This document shows, piece after piece, positions 34,701 through 46,700 of a DNA stretch of 64,000 bases. Both the position numbers and the translations under genes were made by a program. Origin of the DNA: Nereocystis luetkeana (taxonomy: Eukaryota; Sar; Phaeophyceae; Laminariales; Laminariaceae); contig JARUPZ010000014.1 in NCBI GenBank assembly GCA_031213475.1, positions 5,425,775 to 5,489,774 on the forward strand, given 5' to 3'. How positions within the stretch are numbered: the first letter of the stretch is position 1; every line of letters starts with the position of its first letter. Below the pieces are notes generated by a model. The model was not told the origin of the DNA. It saw only the letters and a program-made list of their open reading frames with translations, and searched no databases.

Positions 34701-37700
34701 CTTCCACCCCACCCCTCCCGTGCGTCCGAAAGGCTTGCGCCGGCAAGGCCCCGTCCGCGGCGGCGGAACGCAACTCCGCACGAGATGCCGCGCTGAGGTC
34801 CGTGGCTCGCCTCCTGCTCGCACAAGTGGACGTCGCGGCGCTCGAAAAGGCCCGGGCAAGGGCCCACGGCCGCGCCAGGCGGGCCGTTGAACGCGCCCCG
34901 AGCGACGACTCCGGGGGAGCCGTTGCAGGAACAAACGCTACCACGGCGAAGCGAGTGACCTGCCAAGCTGGGAGGGTGAACGGAGGGGGTAAGGGAGATA
35001 AGGACGGTGGTGCCGGCGGCAGCGGCGGCGGTGACGTGTCGCTTGAAGTGGGCCGGTCGGAGACTCGGCGGCGTCATCAATGCTTTGGCGAGCCGGACGA
35101 AGGCTGCCGCCGTCGCCGCCGCCGCCGCCGCGCTTGTCCTTCGTGCGGCGTGCTGGTCCTCGGGCACCCTCTCGACACCATCGGCGCTAGATGCGGAGCA
35201 GGTGGGACCGGAAGCCATCGTGGTGAACCCAAACTCGCAGCATTTGGGCCGGCAGAAGGGCCAGCGGTAGGGGTGACAGCAGCGGCAACAAAAGCAGGGG
35301 TGGTAGCTACAGCAACAGCCACAGCAACAGAAGCAGCAGCAGGAAGAGAAACAGCAGGGGAAGGGGCGGGGGTGGGAGCGAGGGCTGGGGCGGCTGGCGC
35401 GACAAGATCGACCGAACCACCTCCTTCGTCAATCTCTCTTGCACAACGAGTTGGCGTGCGGAAACAACCCGGTTTCAGGAGCGAGCCTAGACCAGCACAG
35501 GGGGCAGCAGGAGCAGCAGAAGTAACAGCAGCAGCAACTGAACAAGAGGTAGCCTTGATGGTGGGATGGGGTGCGAGGAGGGCGGGTCATGGCGCTGGAT
35601 CGGATCCCGTCGCCCAGGCAAGTGTCCCTTGTACTTCCAGCAGCCTGACGGCGAGGAGGGGGGGGGAGGGGGGGGTGAACTCATTATCATGCATGGCCGT
35701 AGTCGTATGACCATAGACCCTCGCATGCCTTCAATGCCGGGACAGAGCACGTCGGGTTTTCTCCGACCAGGCAGAGATTGCGTGCACCAAGCGCGAAGCG
35801 CCGTGGGGTGTCCGGCGAGTCGCATGAAGGGCGAGCTGCATCCTACTAAGAACCGCTCTTGAAGCGGATTTTCTTGCATATGGATGACAGCGTCAATGAA
35901 TCGATTTATTTTCTGGTGTGGCCAATTCAAGAGAGAGTAATGGGTTTACCATGTAACTGCGTCGTGGGTGCCTTACCGTATACACACTACGTGATGCAAT
36001 TACTCCCCTTGTGCGGAGGGAAACTTCTCCCCGCACAAAAATGATGTGTCTCGACCACCAGCCGTAGTGACCGCCAAAACGAAAAAAAAAACGGTACCCT
36101 GGCTGTCTAGCTCACGTAGTGAGAGGCGTGTTTTACAGCATCGTCGCCAACCGACGCCAACCCAACCTATATGTATATACCAGGTACATCATATAGGCGG
36201 GGGGGGGGGGCGAGGCGAGAGGCTTCGTTTTCTGTCCCTTTCCCGGTTTGTTCGGGGATGCGTGAGACATTCCTTGAATTTTCCCGGCCTTGTACACACG
36301 GCGATGTTGACGAACGACATCGGTACGGATGATCAGTCTATATCCACCCTCCTTCTCGAAATATAATACCAGTACACGTTTCCAAATTAATATTCAATGA
36401 AAAGATGGCCTTCATATTTCGCAGCAGAGCGGTATCTCAGGGCAGGCACATTCATGATCTGTAACGGTATGCTTCGGGGTATATGATCTACAGCTGTAGC
36501 TCATGTTGCCGAGTGCGAGCCCTGAGGTCTGCATGATGTAGCAGCCAGCATGCGTGTTCCCTGGGTATGGAAGTGCACTACTTATGCAGATCCTGCAGCA
36601 ACATATCGTAACGACAGTTCAGGATCTACAGCAGTGGAAGATGATCTAGATCATGATCTGCAGATAGTAATCTAGATCATGTTCTGTGCATAGTGATCTA
36701 AATTATGCTCTGTCCAATGTGTGCAAAATGTTGTGTCGCCCTTTCTTCTTCCCCGGTGATTTTTCGCGTTAAAAAAAAAAGTTCGGGAGACAAGAGAGCA
36801 CCACCCAGAAGTGTGGCAACTAGGACCTCAGCAGCCCCACGGTGGACAAAAACAAAAACAAATCCAATGAGATCCCCGATCATCGACCGGCCAATCGGAG
36901 ATCACCGCCAAAAACTCTCGCGCGGCAACAAAGCAGGCGCCTGTGCTACATATGGTAGAGATAGGTAGATACAGCGCAACAGTGTACCCCTCTGGGTGTC
37001 TGTCAATATAGGGACATCTCGGTATTCTTATTAATGCCTAAACGCTCCTTATATTTTAGACGAGAGTGGTAGCGGCTGATTTTTCTGGGGCACCTCGCTC
37101 CATGGCTTACTCCGCATATTAGGCTTTTGATAAACGTTGTGAGATACGGCAAGGCCGACACGCGACCCCAGGGGGGCGAGATTTTGTTTATACGATATGC
37201 ACTCTGGCCAGAATGAATAGGGTACGTTTGGACCTTTTTTTGTTCACTATCTAAAAGTACCTTACGTTCTGCGATCAGACCGGTAGATATGCTTTCACAC
37301 TAGGACATATCATCTACAGATAGATGCATCTACAAATCATCTACAGATCATGTACCGATGACCTACAGATCACATACTGATCACCTGCAGATCATCTACA
37401 GATCATCTACAGATCATTCCCACTTCATGACCTAGATACCTACAAGGCAGATAGATAATCTGTTCCCCGATCTTGTACGATTTGTGCTGTCGGGCGGGAC
37501 TCGTGTAATCTTGCATGATCTGCTGACAGTACGTAGAACATGTTTCCTGGGTTGGATCTGTACTAATATAACCAGGTATATGTATAAGCAAGATGCTGCA
37601 CAGCCTCTCCCACAACGCCGGGTAAGGAGCTGTGTATGTAAATCATGATCTGTATGAGATGTGAAATGCTGTAGAGTTTTGAGCACACACATCGGATCCG

Positions 37701-40700
37701 AATGTATTGTGCAGCTGGCTCCTTAGTTGCAACAAGGTTGACACGATGATTGGCGCAATGGCTGATGCAGTGACTGATGCAACGGTTGGCACAATGGTTG
37801 ATGCAACGGTTGGCGCAACGGTCAACACAATCTTCGATGCATTACAATTATTAGTTGACAATAATGCTTGGCGTAATGGTTGACGCAATTGAAAGGTTTG
37901 TACAATGGTTGATGCACCACAATGGCTGGTGCAATGATTGGACGACATGGTTGGCCTAATGGTTGGTGTAATACAATGTATTTTACTATGATTGACACTA
38001 CGTTTGGCTTAATGGTTGATAAAATGGTTGATTCAATAATTGAGGACTCCCCCCCTCCCGGTTAATGAATAATTGTTTGGTTATAAAAGTGTGCAACCTC
38101 CCTACGTACCGTAGCAGCGCTCAGCAACAACCTCCCCATACAAAGCACAAAAAATCACCTGCTGCGCCATCGCCGAAATGACGCGCTGGCAGGCCCTAGG
38201 TGAGCGGGCGCTGGCAGTGGTTGCGGAGCAACTCGGGCGCGTCATCAAGGGAAGGCGGCATGCTTACGACATCTCTGTGGCGAGGCTGGCCGAGGCCCAA
38301 GCCCAGGCAAAGAAGGTATCGAGCACCGCACAGAACAACTGGTTGCCGCGATGGTTGTTGTTGTCGCGATGGTTGTAGTCGTGGTCGTGGTTGTTGTCGT
38401 TGTTGTGGTGATCACATGACCTCTTCGCAGAAAACAAGTTCGTGGTCATAGGACAGGCTCCAGAAACCGAGGAGTGGAACAAACACCTCAGAAAAAAACT
38501 AAACTAAAATAATTTCGTACCGGTACACAATACAACTGAAAATTACGAGTGTATTCAATGTCACTCAGACGAAGCATGAAGAGTGAAAAGATCAATCCGC
38601 GCCAGAGAAAGTACGTCTCAGATAGCAGTTTGGTGTTGCCCGTGGCCGCTCTCGGGGGTAGACGGTGTCCGTAAGTTCATGAACAAAGGTTGAACCCCTG
38701 AGCCACGTAGTCGACGCTCACTAATTGGCTCAGTGGTTTTATCTTTTACGTACCAACAGACGGCTCGCCGGAGCGCGACGGACGGGGGGGGGGCGAGGTG
38801 TACTCGATAGGAGAGATGTACTCGATCTCATACATGGCCGTAGTCGTATGACCTTAGACGGATGGGGGTGGGGGAGGGGGGCACGCGTGGTTGCATCCTT
38901 GGTTGTGTTCCGCGCTACCGATTGTGACGAGTCACCGCGTCGGTTTGTCCCTGTAGACAGCCAGGGTACCGTTTTTTCTTCTTCTTGTTTTTGGCGGTCG
39001 CCCACAGCTGGTTGTCGAGTTAGATCATTCGTGCGAGGTAAAGAACCTTTACTCCCCACAATTGGGAATTATCGTATCACGTAGTGTTCAAAGTAAGGCA
39101 CCCAAGAAACAGTTACGTAGTACTCCCATTGCTGTCTCTGGAAATGCCTACACCGGAAATGAAATCAACTCGTTGAAGCTGTCGTCCATATGCAAGTCCG
39201 CCTCAAAAGCGGTTCTTAGTAGGATGCAGCTCACCCTTCATGCGACTCGCCAGACGCCTCACGGCGCTTCGCGCTTGGTGCAAGCAATGCAAGCAATGTC
39301 TGCCTGGTCGGTGAAAACCCGACATGTTCCGTCCCGGCATTGTAGGGATGCGAGGGGCTATGGTCATACGACTACGGCCATTCATTAGATCGAGTACATC
39401 TCTCCTATCGAGTACACCCCCCTCCTCCCCCAGACGCCATCTACATATCGACGGCTACCGGTGGTATCCGTAAGAGCCCAAGCGCGGCATACAGACAGAC
39501 CTTCTTCCGCTTCTTTTTAGCCTTCTCGCAATGCAATGTGTGCAACGCAATGATGCGCACCTCGTCTGTTTTGTTGACCGGAGAGACAAGAGGTCATGCA
39601 ACCATACTTTTTCACCTTTGTGTTCGTGGCAGTACATCGAAGAGGAGGCCACGACGACATCGCCATGGTTAACGACGCCAGATAGATGTTGAAGATGTTT
39701 TGTCCACGGATTTTTCGTCAGTCAGAATTGTCCCGATTGCGGACTTAATAAGATCACTCCAGTGACAAGGCGAAACTCTCTCTCTCATAGCCCTCGTGTG
39801 ACTCCAGAGGGAAAAAAAACGGAGATGAAAAGTGACGGGGTTTCAGCAACGGCAGCAAACTGCGTGATTGGCGAGGGTCATTGATCCCAGCTGGTGCCTG
39901 CGTTACGATGCAAGGAGTCATGCAACATGTGGGCGTTCACGCTGCTCGCAGATGGTTGATAAAGCCAAAATTACAAACCTTTGTTTAGGTCGCTACGCTA
40001 TCTCGGGGTCCCAAAGAGGCGAAGCGCACATTGCCACCATTTCTTGTGGGCAATATATACCTGACACGAGTAGAATATTTTCGTTTCGGCGGAAAGTATC
40101 GATGTTTTGCCGCTCTTATCTTGGGGGTGCTCTTGACTCGGAGCACCCGCTGCAACCGGATCGACTAAGCCTAACTGTGGTCCTGTCTACCAATCCCAAC
40201 GATTTTGAATTTCCACCCTTTTCTTCGTCTCCACTCGCTTACCTGCTCGACCGCACCATAACTATAAACAGCTGCGCACATACGAAGAGCATCTACTCAT
40301 GCTGCTGTACATCTGAACTTTTTAACGCTTGAAACACGTTAATACTTGGACCACGGGTCGCAGTCGCAGCAATCAATCGCCGCTCCCACCCACCCACCCA
40401 CCTCCTCCACCGCCACTCCCACTCCCACCTCCACCCCCGCCCCCACCCCCACCCCCTTCCCATCGCTAACCTCTGCGCGGTACCTGGTACGTACATCGCT
40501 ATAATATTCACTGCCAATTTAACATTTTGACGCGATTCCTAAAATAACTGTTGCGGTATCATTGATATACAGGCCAAAAAGGTGAAGCTCGACCGGACCG
40601 TGGACTTTCGTCGCAGACTTGCCGCCGCCGCTAGCGAGGCCCGCCAGGAGATAGAATCCTCCGTCCTGCGTCGGAGACTCCGACACGGCGGCGGCAGCAG

Positions 40701-43700
40701 TATCAGCTCTGCTTCTTCTTCCCCCCCCTCCTCTGTTCGTTGTCCTCGTCGCCGCCGCGACCATCACCGGGAACACGATCGGAAAAATCGCGGCGCTCCA
40801 CACGCCGCGGATGGAGACGACGGCTGTGCTGAGCTATCGACGGTGGTGAGCCCCGGGGGGAAGCACTATGACGGGGGACCATAGTAAATAGGACCTACGG
40901 TACACCCGAAAAACTTATATATTTCCCCATTTTTATTAACGATATTTGGTCCTATGCACCATGGCCCCCCGTGATAGGGGGGGGGGGGGGGGGGGTGCTC
41001 GGTAGGAGAGATGTACTCGATCTCATGCATGGCCGTAGTCGTATGACCATAGACCCTCGCATCCCTACGATGCCGGGACGGAGCATGTATGACTAGGGAG
41101 GGGGGGGGGGGGGGGGTGGTTGTACTTGAAGAACAGCGGGGCGGAGCGATAGCGTCCTGGTCCGCTGTGCGATGTCTGGTACCGATTGAACGCGTACGGA
41201 TTCAGGTATCTATGTACCACTCTGTCTTGAATTACAAAGACCGTACGTATGTTACTACTGTAGCATTTCGTTGACCTTTTTAGGGCAGTCCCGTTTTGGG
41301 GACAAACCACTCAGATTCTACGTAGTTTATCCCAAGAACGGGACTGCGGTCCTGAAAGGGTTATCACAAACGTTCCTTAAATCCAAGGACGGGTACGTAG
41401 TGTACCCTATTGTGCATGTACCGGCAGCTCTGTGACCACAATTTATCCGGTATAGGTCCGTTGAGTCGTCAGAGTAAAATGTGCAAGACCTAAAAAACAG
41501 GAAGAGTAAACATTGCACGCAGAAGGCCGTGTTGACTGGGTACGGTAGCCGCAGCGTTGTTGTGAGCATTCGTGAAGGAAAACACAAACGATATTCGAAA
41601 AGCGATATCAATAAAACGAAAATATCGAATCGACCCGACTAGAATACTCGATGTTCGATGTCCTACCGAATCGAGGATCGGATTCGAAACGATACAGATA
41701 AACGAAAAGTCGCGACGATTCCGATATTCGATGTTCGATATTTTATCGAATCGATCGTCAGGCTCGGTATGATACCGATATAAACGAATAGTCAGATCGA
41801 TGTGAGCGGTTGCGATAGTCGATACGTCCGAAAAAAATAACGTTACGTTACCAGGTGCATTATGTAACACGGGGATGCCAGGGGATGAACAGGAAAAAAC
41901 GCGTTCGACAGGATACATACTACGGGGGAACATAGTTAATAGGACCAAATATTGTTAGTAAAAATGATTAAATATATACCAGGTAGGTTTTTATGTATAC
42001 CATAGGTCGTATTAACTATGGCCCCCGTAATAGATTTTTTCGATACTTCGGATGACGACGCCTAAACCCTAGTGAGCACTTACGCACTCGCGTCTGGAGA
42101 TGCTCATACAAATCGCTGGGAGGCGCCCATACAAGTCGTTGGAACAACTCTGAGAAAGGGATTTCGTGCCCGCAGTTTTCTGGTTGGTCAATTTTTGACG
42201 TCCGCCGCCTTGCCCATGCGAGCAGAGGTTAAAGGAGCACACGCAAGGCGGGGAGGAGAGCCGAGCGTCCCCTGTTCACGATTTCATAGCAGCGTCTCTC
42301 TCTCGTGTTGGTTGTCGCTATGGTATAGAAACGATCGCGTTGTCATCAAAAACCCATAAATGCTTCTTGCGTATTTTTACGGCGCGGTTGTGCGGTAGTC
42401 GGATATCTGCAAGAAAAAACGAACGCACATTCTCCGACGTCAAAGAGCCTTAAATCACAAGGAGAAATATTCCAAAACAAAGGGCGCCGAAAACGAAATT
42501 GCAACAATTTTGCGTACCGGTAGTTATTATGCTAGCGTCTTTTGCCTCGGTGACGAAACAGAAATTCCGCAACAACTTCCTCCCCGAAACTCTCGGAAAC
42601 TCTACATACTTCAGGAAGAAACTCGAAACGCCTCCATATGCAGGAAAGTCCGCCTCGCAAGCGGTTCTTAGTAAGATACAGTTCGCCCTTCATGCAACTC
42701 GCCGAACACCTCACGTTTCGCTCCGCGCTTGAAGCAAAGCCTGTCTGCGTGCCTGGTCGGTGAAACTCCGACGTGCAATCCGTGCCGGCACTGTCAGGAT
42801 GCGAGGGTCTATGGCCATATGACTACGGCGATGCATAACATGAGCACTCCCCCCCTCCCGGCATTGGATAGGGATGCGAGGGTCTATGGCTACACGACTA
42901 CGACCATGCTTGACATTAGCACACACACCCTCCCCGCCGCGGTCATACGACGACGGCCATGCATGGCATGAGTACCCCCCTCCACCCCCCCGCCCTCCTC
43001 CAGCCTCCCACCCCGTGCACTCGCAGTCTTAAAAAACATTCATGGTATTTGCGCTAAATGTTTACGAGTATCCGCTTTACGCTTCCCTCAAAAGCACGTT
43101 CGCCTTGTCCCCTTTCAGAAAGCTACACCTACGTCTTTGATAAAAAAAACTAAACTACCCGGAAATGTGGGGTCGTTTTTTAAATAGTAAAAAATACTTC
43201 TAGGCAAAGTTTCCCCTGTCTTCCTTCCAGAGCGGCTAACCTCGTTGTTTAACAACGCTGTATAACACGCGTGGCAGGGAGAGGAGGAAAAGGAAGGAAG
43301 GGGTGGAGGAGGAGGAGGAGGAGGAGAAGAAGAAGAAGAAGAAGCAGGAGGAGGAGGAGGCGGAGGAGGAGGAGGAGGAGGAGGAGGAGGAGGAGGAGGA
43401 GGAGGAGAAAGAGGGGACAGGGATCACAGCGGCGGCAATGGTGGCGGCCGCAGTGGAAGTAGCGGAGAGCTTTACCGCAGCCTGGCGCGGGGGTTGGACG
43501 ATACCCACTCCGCGATCCTTAGGAGCATGCGCGACGACGGTCTGGACGAGCGACCGTACCTAGACGAGAGGAGGAAGGCGTTTCACACCGCTACAGAGGC
43601 AGGGGGCACCCATCCAGGTTGTTATGTACCCGGTATACTGTGGCTATGGCCGTGATCTCTTTCTGCACCCTTTTTTCTCGGATTACCCTCATCATCCGAC

Positions 43701-46700
43701 GCTGTCATCCATCCACAAGTGGTTGCAGCGTGCGACTCGCCCAAAACGTCTCACGTTTCGCCTCGCGCTTTGGTGCAAGCAGATGTCTTCCTGGTCTGTG
43801 AGAGCCCCGACGTGCTCCGTCCCGGCAATGTAGGGATGCAAGGAGAGTCTATGATCATACGACTACAATGGGCCCACAAACACCCGCCCCCACCCTCGCC
43901 CCCGCCCCCGCCCCCGCCCATGTTTTCCTTCCAACGCATTTATCGGGAATGCTGTGGGGGACCCTGCTGTACAAAACAAACCCCACACGCAGGCGATGCT
44001 TTACCAGGCTACGGAAAAAGAAGAAGCAGCCGCCTTTCGGATGGCGTCGGCGCGACCAAAAAAACCGCGAGCGACGACGCGGGCAGCAGCAGCAGCAAAG
44101 ACGGGTGGGAACCGGCAAGGCCAGGATCCCCTGCAGGATGGGGGGGGGGTCCCGGAAAGGGAGAACGGGAGAAAACGGGATTGGGAACGGGAGCGGTATC
44201 GGAAACGGTATCGGAAACGGGAACGGGATCCGGAACGGGAACGGGAACGGGAATGGGAATGGGAATGAGCACGCGAACGGGAACAGCACCGGGAGCAGCA
44301 ATGACAGCGGGAGCGGGAAGAGGGAAGACAAGTAAATCGGACGAGGTCTCGACCACGTTTGGTGGATCAACTGCCGGTACCCAGCCGGAGGGAAAACTTA
44401 CGGTCGCAGGGGAGGCGAGTTGCACATTTGGCCGGGCGGGCCCTAGTAGGAAGGGGGAGGGGAGGGGGGGAAAGAGGGGAGCGGAGAGGAAGAGAGGGGA
44501 GGGGGAGAGAGGGGAGCGGAGAGGGAGGGAGGGGAGGGGAGGGGGGGGGAGAGAGGGGAGCGGAGAGGAAGGGAGGGGAGGGGAGGGGAGGGGAGGGCAA
44601 GGGAGGGCAAGGGAGGGCAGAGGAGGAGAGGAGGTTGTGCGTATTCTTCCGCGTTTCGTGTTAGATAACGCTAGATGACTGATCCTTCTGTTTCAGGATA
44701 TCGTTTCTACTGCAACACTTGATCGGTTGATTTCATTTCGGCAGGGGTTCGCTCCAAACACTATTACGGGGGACCATAGTTAATAGGACCTATGGTATAC
44801 ATAAAAACCTATATATGTAACCATTTTTACCAACAATATTTGGTCCTATTAACTATGTTCCCCCGTAATACTAGTAAGGCTAAAAGGGTGTGGGTTCGGC
44901 CTAGAGTCAGAGTCAACACTTACCCCGACACAAGGCGAATCAACACGCCTAGCGGGCCGGCGGATAGAGGCTGTGCTGCGCCCGTATCTCCTTGCCCATG
45001 TGCCTGATGAACGCCCTTCTGCTCCGCCCCCTCCCCCTACATCGTCGACCCAAACAGGCGAAGGTGGAAGGGACGGCGGTCGTCGCGACGACTGTAGTCG
45101 CGGTCTGCCGAGACCCAGAGCAGCTGCGGCTGGCCCACCTGCGGAGAGCTGCAAAAGCGCTGAGACTGGAGATGTGAGCCAGTCAATGTCCCCACTGCCG
45201 TGCAATCGCGGATCGCTTTCGAAGGGAACGTTGATTCATCTGCCCGAGATGGACCGTTTCGGAACTAGCATCTGAAAAACATTCCACTCCGCTCTACCCC
45301 CCGCCTCCGCGGCACCGCGCTCTCCTCACCCCCACCCCGCTCCCCCAACCCACTCGTTCCCCCGCCCCCCACCCGATCGTTTTGGACACATTTTCTCGGA
45401 ATACCTCCACCTCGCCTCCCCACTCCCCCGCCCCTTTTCCCACTCTCACCCTCTCCCCCACTCCCACTCCCACTCCCACATCCACCTCTGACCCCTAACA
45501 CCCCCTCCCCCCTCCCGATCCCGCCCCCCCCCATCTCCCTCCTCCTCCACCCCCCCCGCCCCCGCCCCTCCCCCACCCTCCCCGCAATCTCAGCCCGCTC
45601 CTCCGCCCCCGCCCCCGCCCTCCCACGCTAGCACTCAACCCCACTCCCGGCCCCACCCCGACCCTCTACTTCCAGCCCAACCCCCAAGCCCACCCCGACC
45701 CCCACCCCCAGGACCCCCAAACACTCCACCCCCCCCCACCCGCCCCCTCGATACTCCCGCCGTTAAAAAAGGGAAAACCGAGAGGCGCTGGAGGAAGAGC
45801 GGGGCGCTCGTCGGCGTGCAAGGGACAGGGCGGTCGCGTCGCGAGCCGAACGAACGGCCAAGATGTTGGCTCGCGAAGAGATAGGGCGCAGAAAGGCGGC
45901 GCTAGACCTGCAAGATGAAGAAAAGAGGTGGGAAACCCGGAGGGCGGGGCGGGGGGGGGGGGGGGAGCGCAAGGGGCAAGGAAGAAGGGGGGAAGGGCGG
46001 GGGGGGAGGGGGGAGGGTGGCGAGGGGAGGGGGGAGGGGGGAGGGGAGATGGGGAAGGGAGGGGAGGGGAGGAGGGAGGGGAGGGTGGGGAGGGGAGGGG
46101 GGAGGGGAGGATGGGGAGAGGAAGGGGCAGAGGAGGGAGCAAAGAGAGGGAGGAAGGGGTGAGGCAATATCAGATGTAGTATTAGCCTGGACAAGGGACA
46201 TCAGCACAGTCAGCACCAACATCAGGGAGGGCGGGGGACAGGGGACGGGGGACGGGCCTTCGTTTTACGGTTCACGGAAAGCCCCGTTTGGTTCTTTCGT
46301 CCCACCGGAAAGCTCCTTTCGCTTTTGTTGTTGCGCAGTATTCGGAAAGCGCCTCCTTTCGTTTTTTTGTTTCGTATGTTTTGATATTTTCGTTCGCAAT
46401 GTTTTCGTCATGCCATTTTTGGTTGTGGTATTTTCGTATATCTTCGACTTTTTTCATTTTGTTGTCAAACGCCTATTGCTGCGCGCTGCTTGCAAAGACT
46501 CTACCAACCGAACGTAGCCCCCTGATTTTGATCGGATCATCACTTTCTCCCCTTCCCGCCTCTTCCGCGGCCTTTATTCGCCGAGGCAGGGCCGAAAGGG
46601 AGGCCACTCGCATCGGGTCTTCTTGTCCAATGGGATACCTCTCAGTCTACTTTCTTATTTTCCAGTCAAGAAGGCTCCTTTCGTTTTCGTTTTCATTTTC

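Noticed and set aside
34661..35710. 349-residue ORF as an independent gene
   Set aside because: Its start lies in a repeat copy and its end in another; the internal part 34733-35548 joins in phase to exons on both sides.
39868..40332. 154-residue ORF in intron 7 of the coiled-coil gene
   Set aside because: Starts without recognisable context and contains no family motif; composition resembles intron sequence.
44973..45275. Unspliced reading through 45000-45275
   Set aside because: Open but proline-rich; the spliced frame gives a coherent helix (VCRDPEQLRLAHLRRA) and the right phase for the next exon. Not fully excluded.
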